From a bacterium (GTDB lineage Bacteria > Latescibacterota > UBA2968): a stretch of DNA of 7,715 bases. How positions within the stretch are numbered: the first letter of the stretch is position 1; the number at the start of each line of letters is the position of its first letter. A program made the translations under genes and the position numbers. Shown here piece after piece: positions 1 through 6,465 of the stretch. The notes under the pieces are model-generated. The model ran no database searches, was not told the origin of the DNA, and was given only the letters and a program-made list of their open reading frames with translations. The stretch spans positions 1 through 7,715 of the forward strand of contig JAPUJS010000448.1 of NCBI GenBank assembly GCA_027296045.1, in the 5' to 3' direction.

Positions 1-835
1 AGTCTATTTTCTCAAAAAAATCTTCTACTCCATACATCTTCAGGATAAAAAGCACCCCAACAATCACGGCCAGAACGGCCAGTAGGTTAAACCAGCCCAG
101 CTCAAATTCTTTCACAAAATGATAATCGGGCACTTCAAAAACCGGGCGGTCACCCCGATAGGCTTGCGCCACCACTGCCGAAAGCACGGAAGACACCACC
201 ACCGGTGTAAAAACTGCAATCGTAAAATCGCCCAGGATGACTTCCAGGGCAAATAAAACCCCTGCAATCGGCGCGTTAAAAATGGCCGAAATCCCTGCCG
301 CCGATCCGCAAGCAATCAACAGCTTTAAATTGTTCTCGGAAAACTTGAAGATCTGCCCCAACCCGGAGCCCCAGGCTGCACCGATCTGGATAATCGGACC
401 TTCGCTCCCGGCCGACCCGCCCGATCCCAGTGTCAGGGCCGAAGCCAGCGCCTTCACCACGCCCACTCGGCCCCGAATCACCCCCTGGCGGGTCACAATG
501 GCATTCATTACTTCCGAAACGCCGGCCTCTTTGGCTTCTTGCGCAAAGAAAAAGACCAGCAACCCTGCGGCTAACCCCCCGATAGCGGGAATCAGCGGCA
601 ATGCGTAAGACGGCAATATCTGTCCCAACTCCGACAACCAGAACGTCGTCAAATCTAGCAAGCGCTGAAACAGAATCGAGCCGAACCCACCTCCAATGCC
701 GACCACTATGGCCATGGCCACCAGAAAATGGTTTTCGGTAAGATTGAACCGAACAAAAAACCGGAGCGCGCGGCCCTTCAAACGCCGGGTCACACGCTGG
801 GCAGATTGCGGTACAAAGTCGGAAGACTTCGCCAC
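1..835 (-). CDS. ClC-family chloride channel/transporter, N-terminal part (3' end outside window)
   Basis: Membrane protein expected to move chloride (or a related anion) across the inner membrane. I translated the minus strand by hand; the frame is open from the GTG at 833-835 to the left edge (278 residues), so the C-terminal half, including the central Tyr region and any CBS domains, is not seen. ClC hallmarks: the glycine-rich anion-filter segment ending S-A-G-S-E-G-P (residues 141-147), with the gating glutamate as E145, and the N-A-P-I-A-G-V-L-F-A-L-E stretch (187-198). Several hydrophobic segments follow a basic N-terminus. The GSGIP-like site reads E-A-G-V-S-E-V (103-109), and the position of the E. 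coli internal proton glutamate is V199, as in ClC channels. An in-frame TGA lies at 839-841, so GTG 835 is the first usable start; AGGGGG at 842-847 sits six bases upstream as Shine-Dalgarno. Its own promoter is at 892-920. Family very sure; channel versus exchanger open. Confidence 0.93.
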   Translation of the reverse strand, partial: MAKSSDFVPQSAQRVTRRLKGRALRFFVRFNLTENHFLVAMAIVVGIGGGFGSILFQRLLDLTTFWLSELGQILPSYALPLIPAIGGLAAGLLVFFFAQEAKEAGVSEVMNAIVTRQGVIRGRVGVVKALASALTLGSGGSAGSEGPIIQIGAAWGSGLGQIFKFSENNLKLLIACGSAAGISAIFNAPIAGVLFALEVILGDFTIAVFTPVVVSSVLSAVVAQAYRGDRPVFEVPDYHFVKEFELGWFNLLAVLAVIVGVLFILKMYGVEDFFEKID

Positions 836-841
836 ACGTCA

Positions 842-847
842 CCCCCT
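842..847 (-). promoter_or_regulatory. Shine-Dalgarno site fixing the GTG start of the ClC gene
   Basis: AGGGGG on the minus strand, six bases before the GTG at 833-835. No ATG lies between the in-frame TGA at 839-841 and M41, and the GTG at 833 is the first start after the stop, so this site decides the start. Confidence 0.65.
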
Positions 848-891
848 GCATTCAGGCCAAAAAATGGTTCCAACACTGCCAGAAGCTGAAA

Positions 892-920
892 AGTATACCC
901 GTTGCCTGAAAAAGAGTCAA
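892..920 (-). promoter_or_regulatory. Sigma70-type promoter of the ClC gene
   Basis: Read on the minus strand: -35 TTGACT (920-915), a 17-base spacer, -10 TATACT (897-892). Both boxes match the bacterial sigma70 consensus in five of six positions. Transcription should begin near 885, giving a leader of about 50 bases before the GTG at 835. This is seen directly in the sequence; activity is inferred. Confidence 0.75.
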
Positions 921-1013
921 GCACTATTCATGTAAACCCAAAAAAACCGAAACAGCCGCCATACAGAAGCGTTCAAAACTCAAATCGGGTCCAATGATGC
1001 AGCAGAAAATAGG

Positions 1014-1022
1014 TGCTAAAAT
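1014..1022 (+). promoter_or_regulatory. Possible extended -10 promoter of the TPR/GWxTD gene
   Basis: TGC followed by TAAAAT (1017-1022) makes an extended -10 element with five of six matches to TATAAT. No good -35 box is present at 16-18 bases upstream. The start of transcription would lie near 1029, about 60 bases before the ATG at 1092. A 13-base dyad, TTGTTT-T-AAACAA (1039-1051), lies in the resulting leader. Tentative. Confidence 0.35.
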
Positions 1023-1091
1023 GCGACCCTCTTTCACCTTGTTTTAAACAAACGACCCTTGCCTGCCATCCAACTTTCTCAGAGGAACCCC

Positions 1092-3401
1092 ATGCGTGGT
1101 CTTCGCAAAATCTGGCTTCTGATCTTGCTCGTTTTAGGTCTCTTCTCCTCCTCCCTTCAGGCACAGGAGGGCGAGAAAGAAGCTGCCCTTCGCAAGCTTG
1201 TCAAAAACCTGGAGACCAGGCTGTCGAAAGCCCCCGACCAGGCCGCCCAGTTTACCCGAATTGGCATTTTATACCTTCGGCTAAAAAACGCCAAAAAGGC
1301 CTCTCAGGCATTCGAAAAAGCCCTGAAGATCAACCCCAACCTCGTCCTTGCCCATATCGGTTTGGGCCGGGTTCGGCTGGATCTAAAAAACGATGCCCGG
1401 AAAGCCCTGTCCCATTTTGAAGCCGCCGCCAGGGCCGATTCAACCGCCGAGCAGGCCTACAAACTACAAATCCAGGCCTATCTCAAACTCGACAACACCG
1501 GCGGCCGTTCCCAGCGCCTGGCTCAAAAAGTTCGCGACCTCGATCCCGATTTTGCCCCCGCCTATCTGCTGACCGCCCGCTACTATCAAAAATCCAACAG
1601 CTCTTCTCAGGCCACCATCTTCTATTATAAGGAATACCTCAAACGCAATCGGCAAGACCAGGACGCCGCTTTTAAATTTGCCCTCACCTTGCTTGCCGAC
1701 ACACAATTTCGAGAACTCGAAGAAATCGTCTCCCGCATGACCGACCCCCGGGCCTTGCCGCTTCTTGCCCAGGCCCAAATGAATCACCTCAACTACGAGG
1801 GGGCAGTTTCCACCTTTCAAAGATATTTCGCCACGCTTTCAAAAGAAGAACGCCCGTTTTACGACGACATCACCCTGGTCGGTAGCCGCCCCGAAGTTCG
1901 GGCCTATGGTCTCATCACCCGGGAGGAACAACGGAAGAATTTTTTGAATCGCTTCTGGCTTCAAAAAGACCCCTTTAAAACCTCTGGGGGCGCAATGCGT
2001 CGGTGTGAACACTATCGCCGGGTCTGGTTTGCCCGCACCCACTTTGGCAAAAAGTGGCCCTGGGACAAACGTGGCGATGTCTATATTCGCTGGGGCGAAC
2101 CCCAGTTCAAATCCTCCTCCAAACGGCTGAACGTGCAGCCCCCCCAGAAAGTTCAGCAAATCCAGGAATCTATGGCCTATCAGTTGTACCGAGAAGCGGG
2201 CATTGACAAAACCTTCGCAGGTCCCGTCTTTCCCATCCGGTCGGCCAGAGACCCCAACGCCGCGCGTGTCGACAACGAAAGCATTGGCCTGGAGTCTTAT
2301 AAACCCGTCACTGCCACCGGCAGCAACTGGTCCTCGGTGCCCTGGGAGGTCTGGTATTATACGGAACTGGGAAACGGCATTGAAATCGCCTTTACCGACG
2401 AATTTCTCTCCGGCAACTACCAATACGCCCCCATTCCTTCTTTGAGCGAAGCCGACATGCAAAGATTTCAGGCCCAGGGCGACTCCTACATGCGAATGAT
2501 CCAGCTCTTAAACGAATACGCCCCCGAGACCAAAGTACAAAACCTGTCGGTCTCCAAACCCGACTATTTCCATATCCAGGCCTTCGAACCGCTCGACTTC
2601 TACTTTGAATGGATGGTCTTCCGCGGCGAAAATGGCAAGGTCGACCTTCAAATCAACTTCGGACTTCCCATCGACAACGTGGCCCAGCCCGCCGATGTGG
2701 ACACCACAATAGTGGTGGAACTACGAACTTCTCTGACATTTCCCCGTGCCATCAAAGCAGTCATGACCAAAGACCTGATCCGCATTCCCATCGGAGACCG
2801 CAGTCGGAGCCTCATTGCCCTCAACCGGGCCGACTACAGTGTTGATCCGGGAGAATACCAGCTTTCCGTTCAGGCCCTGCGCCTGAACACCAACCATACC
2901 GGCGTGTATCAAAAACCCCAGCTTATCCTGCCCGATTTTAACACCCGCCGATTGATGATGAGCGACATCCAGATCGCCCGAGAGATCACCGAAGCCGAAG
3001 GCGTCCCAGATTCCACCTTCGTCAGAGGCAACTGGTACATCCGCCCCGCCCCATCCGCCGTCTTTGCACCCGGCAGCCCGCTTTTTGTCTATTTCGAAAT
3101 TTACAACCTTGTCCGCGATGAATTCGGAGCCACACGCTACAAAGTTGCCTACGAATTTCAACGTCAGGAAATCGATGGTTTCTCGCTGGTATCTTTGATC
3201 GGCAAACTGGGCAAAAAAAAGGCCGAGACCGTGGGCGGCAGCTTTGAACAAACAGGCACCGATCCCACCGTGTCGGACTATCTCTCCTTCGAACTTCCCC
3301 GCATGCAATCGGGCCGCTACACTTTGAAACTGACGGTCCAGGACCTCAACAGCGATCAAACCGACTTTAAAATCGGTATCTTCAAAGTGCCGGGCAGGTG
3401 A
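1092..3401 (+). CDS. Exported TPR-repeat protein with GWxTD-type C-terminal domain
   Basis: 769 residues. The ATG at 1092 is chosen over the in-frame TTG at 1059 because AGAGGA (1081-1086) is spaced five bases from it and the protein then opens with a clean signal peptide: basic M-R-G-L-R-K, a hydrophobic core, and probable cleavage after S-L-Q-A (residue 24). Residues about 28-250 are helical TPR-like repeats (for example A-x-x-x-F-E-K-A-L-K-I-N-P near 70-82). Residues about 275-340 match the GWxTD domain: F-L-N-R-F-W-L-Q-K-D-P (284-294) and R-G-D-V-Y-I-R-W-G-E-P (327-337). The namesake motif itself reads K-W-P-W-D, so it is a variant. The rest (about 490-765) is beta-rich, with P-G-E-Y-Q-L-S-V (586-593), M-S-D-I-Q-I-A (623-629) and G-R-Y-T-L-K-L (741-747), as in this family. 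Function of the family is not established; likely periplasmic or outer-membrane associated. Single-gene unit, convergent with the RDD gene. Confidence 0.85.
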   Translation: MRGLRKIWLLILLVLGLFSSSLQAQEGEKEAALRKLVKNLETRLSKAPDQAAQFTRIGILYLRLKNAKKASQAFEKALKINPNLVLAHIGLGRVRLDLKNDARKALSHFEAAARADSTAEQAYKLQIQAYLKLDNTGGRSQRLAQKVRDLDPDFAPAYLLTARYYQKSNSSSQATIFYYKEYLKRNRQDQDAAFKFALTLLADTQFRELEEIVSRMTDPRALPLLAQAQMNHLNYEGAVSTFQRYFATLSKEERPFYDDITLVGSRPEVRAYGLITREEQRKNFLNRFWLQKDPFKTSGGAMRRCEHYRRVWFARTHFGKKWPWDKRGDVYIRWGEPQFKSSSKRLNVQPPQKVQQIQESMAYQLYREAGIDKTFAGPVFPIRSARDPNAARVDNESIGLESYKPVTATGSNWSSVPWEVWYYTELGNGIEIAFTDEFLSGNYQYAPIPSLSEADMQRFQAQGDSYMRMIQLLNEYAPETKVQNLSVSKPDYFHIQAFEPLDFYFEWMVFRGENGKVDLQINFGLPIDNVAQPADVDTTIVVELRTSLTFPRAIKAVMTKDLIRIPIGDRSRSLIALNRADYSVDPGEYQLSVQALRLNTNHTGVYQKPQLILPDFNTRRLMMSDIQIAREITEAEGVPDSTFVRGNWYIRPAPSAVFAPGSPLFVYFEIYNLVRDEFGATRYKVAYEFQRQEIDGFSLVSLIGKLGKKKAETVGGSFEQTGTDPTVSDYLSFELPRMQSGRYTLKLTVQDLNSDQTDFKIGIFKVPGR

Positions 3402-3412
3402 AAGCCCTCACC

Positions 3413-3434
3413 CCGTCTTCGGGCGCCTAGACGG
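3413..3434. repeat. Hairpin after the TPR/GWxTD stop codon
   Basis: CCGTCT (3413-3418) and AGACGG (3429-3434) form a perfect 6-bp stem around a 10-base loop, 12 bases after the stop codon. No T-run follows directly. It may slow or help end transcription from the left, or be the outer part of the repeat-like element at 3438-3502. Confidence 0.5.
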
Positions 3435-3437
3435 CAA

Positions 3438-3502
3438 CCCTCACACATCCCTCTCCCGCAAGCGGGAGAGGGACCGTCGAGCGAAGCGAGCCAGGGAGAG
3501 GG
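3438..3502. repeat. GC-rich palindromic intergenic element, probably a dispersed repeat
   Basis: A 12-bp perfect inverted repeat (3448-3459 and 3462-3473) with only AA between the arms. Its right arm contains GGGAGAGGG, and a second copy of GGGAGAGGG lies at 3494-3502, so the left arm could pair with either. Between them is a GAGCGAAGCGAG stretch. Elements of this look (CCCTCTCCCGC facing GCGGGAGAGGG) are common as dispersed intergenic palindromes in bacteria; that is general knowledge, and copy number here cannot be seen. Placed between convergent genes, it could act as a bidirectional terminator. Confidence 0.6.
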
Positions 3503-3550
3503 CCTGGGCTTCGATACCCTGAACGATCACGCCCAAAATAGACAGAATGA

Positions 3551-3579
3551 TTTACCGATGTTGATCAGTAAAATTTTTT
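3551..3579 (+). terminator. Weak intrinsic terminator candidate for the TPR/GWxTD gene
   Basis: TTTAC (3551-3555) pairs with GTAAA (3568-3572), one C-A mismatch follows, then GAT pairs with ATC around a GTTG loop. A T-rich run (3574-3579) comes next on the plus strand. The stem is short and AT-rich, so this is tentative; it overlaps the stop codon of the convergent RDD gene. Confidence 0.3.
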
Positions 3580-4111
3580 AAGGTAGCTTCATCACCATCG
3601 TCTTGGCCACCCGATCGTGCACCCCCCGGCCGTCCGGATGGTTTCTGGCAATCGCCAAAAGCACCAGCCAAAAAACACAACCGGAAAGAAATACCACCGT
3701 TCCTTCCACTGCCCCTTCCGGCAAAGGTTGGGAAGGGGCTCCTTCGTGCGGAAGTTGCATATCCATCGGCACCGGCGAAAACAAAGCCTGAAGGATCAGC
3801 ACCCCCATCAAGGGCGTCCATTTCGCCACCGACCGAATCAGCGCCTGGGTTTGATTCACGCCCCCCCCGTCTTCTGCAATGACCCGTAAGCTGGTCATGA
3901 TCTTGCCCGGCGTCTGGCCCCGCGCACTCAAAAACAGGGTGGAATAGCACAACAAAATCACATAATCCAACCCCAGCAACAGCACCAAAGAATTGGTGGC
4001 TTCCCGCAACCCGAGCAACAAGGCCTGATTGGCCATCATCATGATCAACAGATCCACCACCATTGCAATGATCCGTCGCCCCAGGCCGGGAATTTCATTT
4101 GGCATCAACAT
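3578..4111 (-). CDS. RDD family membrane protein
   Basis: 177 residues, integral membrane protein. RDD-family marks: early R-R (12-13) and D20 in and beside the first hydrophobic segment, the loop motif G-Q-T-P-G-K (65-70) followed by S-L-R-V (74-77), R93 before the third segment, and a C-terminal H-D-R-V-A-K-T-M-V (165-173). Hydrophobic segments lie at roughly 13-36, 41-63, 95-115 and 137-155, one more than the usual three if the last two are separate. The stretch between them (about 112-136) is Pro-rich. The start is ATG 4111; AGG about 13 bases upstream is a poor Shine-Dalgarno, and M3 (ATG at 4105) is possible. Last of three minus-strand genes, 81 bases after the epimerase. Function of RDD proteins is mostly unknown, and nothing here adds a role. 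Confidence 0.85.
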   Translation of the reverse strand: MLMPNEIPGLGRRIIAMVVDLLIMMMANQALLLGLREATNSLVLLLGLDYVILLCYSTLFLSARGQTPGKIMTSLRVIAEDGGGVNQTQALIRSVAKWTPLMGVLILQALFSPVPMDMQLPHEGAPSQPLPEGAVEGTVVFLSGCVFWLVLLAIARNHPDGRGVHDRVAKTMVMKLP

Positions 4112-4128
4112 AGATCACACAACCTGAA

Positions 4129-4179
4129 AGGGCTTGGCCGTCCCCGTTGTAGGGAGGCCGTTCGGGTTCGGCAAGCCCT
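4129..4179. repeat. Inverted repeat between epimerase and RDD genes
   Basis: AGGGCTTG plus CCG after one bulged G (4129-4140) is complementary to CGGCAAGCCCT (4169-4179): an 11-bp stem with a single bulge and a 28-base loop. It fills most of the 81-base gap between the epimerase stop codon (4193) and the RDD start (4111). It may be a partial terminator, an RNA-stabilising structure, or a dispersed palindrome. Confidence 0.5.
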
Positions 4180-4192
4180 CTGCGCTTCAACT

Positions 4193-5302
4193 TCACCCCT
4201 TCACTTCCCGCACCACATTCAACGATTTCATCCGTTCCTGTGTATACGCCAGCACATCCGCTACATTTTCCTGGTCTTCCAGCCATGCCTTATAATCTCT
4301 TACACTTTTCTCCGGCGTATGCTTCGGCACCCACCCCAGTTTTTTCAATTTCGAAATATCCGACACAATATGCCGTGTATCGCCAAACCGAAAGGACCCC
4401 GGCATATCTGGCTCCAGGTCCTTTCCGTAGACCTTCGCCACAATCTGCACAAAATCCAGCACCGTATACGCCTTCCCACCCCCCAAGTTGAAGGCCTGAT
4501 AGTTGGCCGCATCCTGCTCCAACACGGTCAGATTGGCCGCCACCACATCTTCGATATTGACATAATCCCGCAAGGACATCCCGTCTTCATAAACCACCGG
4601 GCGATGGTCGAAATGCATCGCCAGACAAAAAATCCGGCATGCCCCCGAATAGGCATTGTAAAGCGACTGACCGGGGCCCTGCACAATGGAATATCGCATG
4701 GCAACAGACGGAATTTCGTACCGCCGTCCCAGATTCAGCGCAATCATCTCCTGCGTGTATTTAGACATGGCATACTGGTTTTGCGGATTCACCTGTCCTT
4801 CATGGGTCACCAGGCTTTTGCCGGATTTCCCATCGGGCCCCTGAATCTCCCAGTCGCCTTTTTCAAGCACATCCAGAGATCGAATATCCGGAAAAAAAAC
4901 CTCTCCCGAAGCACTCTGATACGCCCCTTCACCATAAACTGCCTGCGACGAGGCCACCACCACTTTCTGAATCGGCAATTCCTGTTCCACCATAATCTCA
5001 TACAACAGGGCCGTTCCGACCGCATTTACCTGAAAAAACGTACTGAAATCGGGCAAATAATCCTGATAGGCCGCCAGATGAATCACGGCATCGATGCCGG
5101 ACAGTGCCGCCGTCATCGCCGCCTTGTCCGTCACATCTCCCACCACCATTTCCGCCCCTTCCGGATGATTAAACGGCTTTCCATCTTTGTGCACAGGCGG
5201 CCGCAAGCAATCAAAAATCCGGACCTGATGACCCTTTTTCATCAACGCATTTGCCGTATGGGACCCAATAAACCCGGCCCCACCGGTTATCAAGATATGC
5301 AT
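4193..5302 (-). CDS. NAD-dependent sugar epimerase/dehydratase, extended SDR (WbiB-like)
   Basis: 369 residues, soluble. The start is the ATG at 5300-5302, giving M-H-I-L-I-T-G-G-A-G-F-I-G: AAGGAG sits eight bases upstream, while a longer in-frame reading from 5482 would add 60 residues of translated palindrome and kinase overlap. Rossmann G-G-A-G-F-I-G at 7-13, V-V-G-D-V (53-57), H-L-A-A (75-78), catalytic S119 in S-Q-A-V-Y-G, and Y177/K181 in Y-A-M-S-K: a complete SDR active site. The region 124-182, the M-R-Y-S-I-V-Q-G-P-G-Q stretch (202-212) and G-D-T-R-H-I-V-S-D-I-S (307-317) resemble dTDP-L-rhamnose 4-epimerase (WbiB)-type enzymes, but the four cysteines usual in their insert are absent. 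Reaction probably C4 epimerisation of a nucleotide sugar; substrate unknown. Downstream of the HddA-like kinase, likely co-transcribed. Confidence 0.88.
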   Translation of the reverse strand: MHILITGGAGFIGSHTANALMKKGHQVRIFDCLRPPVHKDGKPFNHPEGAEMVVGDVTDKAAMTAALSGIDAVIHLAAYQDYLPDFSTFFQVNAVGTALLYEIMVEQELPIQKVVVASSQAVYGEGAYQSASGEVFFPDIRSLDVLEKGDWEIQGPDGKSGKSLVTHEGQVNPQNQYAMSKYTQEMIALNLGRRYEIPSVAMRYSIVQGPGQSLYNAYSGACRIFCLAMHFDHRPVVYEDGMSLRDYVNIEDVVAANLTVLEQDAANYQAFNLGGGKAYTVLDFVQIVAKVYGKDLEPDMPGSFRFGDTRHIVSDISKLKKLGWVPKHTPEKSVRDYKAWLEDQENVADVLAYTQERMKSLNVVREVKG

Positions 5303-5320
5303 CAATAAAATCTCCTTGGC
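5303..5320 (-). promoter_or_regulatory. Shine-Dalgarno site of the epimerase gene
   Basis: On the minus strand AAGGAG stands eight bases before ATG 5302. It fixes the start at the Rossmann motif and rules out the 60-residue upstream extension. It lies immediately next to the right end (minus-strand sense) of the long palindrome at 5320-5464. Confidence 0.75.
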
Positions 5321-5464
5321 CCCGCACTCTGCCCCTTCGGAATACAGGAGCCACTCCACCCATCCGCCCAGGAAAAGCAAAATAGGAGAGGCAGTGGGCA
5401 GGGCTCCTGTATTCTGTATTCTGTCTCCTGTCTCCTGTCTCCCGGTGGGGGGCAGGGTGCGGGG
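5320..5464. repeat. 145-bp nested palindrome between kinase and epimerase genes
   Basis: Outer arms 5320-5335 and 5449-5464 are complementary over 16 positions with one mismatch (T5328 opposite G5456). Inner arms GAATACAGGAGCC (5340-5352) and GGCTCCTGTATTC (5402-5414) are a perfect 13-bp match. The loop is 49 bases; the right side carries an extra 34 bases, mostly a heptanucleotide tract. The element starts five bases after the kinase stop codon and ends two or three bases before the epimerase Shine-Dalgarno, so it makes up nearly all of the 167-base gap. No ORF is inside. It could be a mobile-type miniature element or a strong RNA structure that uncouples kinase and epimerase expression. Confidence 0.8.
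5409..5443. repeat. Heptanucleotide tandem repeat, five units
   Basis: Five consecutive 7-base units: GTATTCT, GTATTCT, GTCTCCT, GTCTCCT, GTCTCCC, that is GTNTYCY. The first unit overlaps the inner palindrome arm. The two unit types differ at two positions, which suggests stepwise duplication. The tract is intergenic, so unit changes would not shift a reading frame. Confidence 0.8.
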
Positions 5465-5469
5465 TTTAT

Positions 5470-6462
5470 CTATTTCGGCCATCCTTCTCGGCGCACATTA
5501 AAAATCACCTTGCTGCCGTCCTGCTCCATCGAAAACGGCATCTCCCGGTAGTCTGAAAGCGCCTGTTGAACCGCCTCATGCCGGTCGGGAGGACAGTAAA
5601 CCAGCAAAAACCCCCCTCCACCGGCCCCCGAAATTTTCCCGCCCAACGCACCGGCATATCGTGCCTTATCATACATCTCGTCCAATTCGCGATCGCTAAT
5701 CCGAGTGGCCAGAGATTTTTTCATCTGCCAGCCCTTGTCCAGCATTGCACCCACCTCATCCAGCTTGCCCGTCTCCAGAATTTGAGGGGCATGGGACGCC
5801 TGATCTCGCATCTGTTTTAACACAGCACTTTTATCCTGGATTCCAGCCTTCTGCTCCTCCAAAATCTCCTCCGACTTTCGGGTCCGTTCGGTATAAAACA
5901 GCATCAAACTGTTGCTCAACTGCCGCCGCCTTTGATCTGACAGCACGATTCGTTCTACATCAACCGTTCCATCTGAACGAAAATCGATCCGTCTCAAATT
6001 TCCGAACGCCGCAATATACTGATCCTGTTTGCCAATGGGTTTGCCCAGAATATCGATTTCAATTTCACAGGCTTCTTGGGCCAGTTGCTCGGCAGGTCTC
6101 GAATCCCCCTGATAGGTATAAAGCGCATTGAGCATCCCAACGGTCAAACTGCTTGAAGAGCCCAACCCCGACCCTTCGGAAGGAATGTCTGCAAGCGTGG
6201 TAATTTCAATCCCGTTCAACACCCCCGTTTTCCGCATCGCCTCTCGAACCAGTTCGTGTTTCAAATCATCGATCTGATCCACAATCTCCTTTTGCGAATA
6301 ATTCACATAAATCTTGTCGTCAAACCGCTCCTTTACAATCACAAAAATATATTTGTCAATCGCCGTGCTCACCACGCACCCGCCCTCCTGCTCGTAAAAA
6401 CCCGCGAAATCCGTTCCGCCTCCGGCCAGGCTGATGCGAAGAGGTGTTTGTGTAATAATCAA
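5470..6462 (-). CDS. hddA: GHMP-family sugar kinase, D-glycero-D-manno-heptose 7-phosphate kinase-like
   Basis: 330 residues, cytosolic. It should transfer phosphate from ATP to the anomeric C1 of a sugar phosphate; in HddA the product is heptose 1,7-bisphosphate on the way to GDP-heptose for surface glycans. Motifs: substrate-binding P-L-R-I-S-L-A-G-G-G-T-D (7-18), ATP-loop P-S-E-G-S-G-L-G-S-S-S-S (94-105), G-K-Q-D-Q-Y with the likely catalytic Asp D147, and C-terminal G-K-I-S-G-A-G-G-G-G (275-284). The length is normal for the family. The start codon is TTG (6460-6462): an in-frame TAG at 6478-6480 leaves no other choice, and GAAAGGTG is spaced eight bases from it. First of three minus-strand genes and divergent from hflX. 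GmhA, GmhB and HddC partners are not in the window, so the exact sugar is uncertain; a related sugar 1-kinase is possible. Confidence 0.85.
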   Translation of the reverse strand: MIITQTPLRISLAGGGTDFAGFYEQEGGCVVSTAIDKYIFVIVKERFDDKIYVNYSQKEIVDQIDDLKHELVREAMRKTGVLNGIEITTLADIPSEGSGLGSSSSLTVGMLNALYTYQGDSRPAEQLAQEACEIEIDILGKPIGKQDQYIAAFGNLRRIDFRSDGTVDVERIVLSDQRRRQLSNSLMLFYTERTRKSEEILEEQKAGIQDKSAVLKQMRDQASHAPQILETGKLDEVGAMLDKGWQMKKSLATRISDRELDEMYDKARYAGALGGKISGAGGGGFLLVYCPPDRHEAVQQALSDYREMPFSMEQDGSKVIFNVRREGWPK

Positions 6463-6465
6463 TTT

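Noticed and set aside
276..851. 191-codon minus-strand ORF over the ClC gene
   Set aside because: It is a different frame of the same strand; the frame starting at 835 gives unmistakable ClC motifs and stays open to the edge.
1059..1091. Upstream TTG start for the TPR/GWxTD protein
   Set aside because: ATG 1092 has AGAGGA well spaced and gives a normal signal peptide; the extension would put polar residues before it.
2721..3359. 212-codon minus-strand ORF
   Set aside because: Shadow of the TPR/GWxTD gene with no start signal or recognisable motif.
4319..5308. 329-codon plus-strand ORF
   Set aside because: Antisense to the epimerase; His/Arg/Ile-rich shadow translation with no family features.
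5409..5443. CRISPR array
   Set aside because: Units are seven bases long and directly adjacent, with no spacers.
5303..5482. 60-residue N-terminal extension of the epimerase
   Set aside because: It would translate the palindrome and overlap the kinase end; the ATG at 5302 has AAGGAG and begins right at the Rossmann fold.
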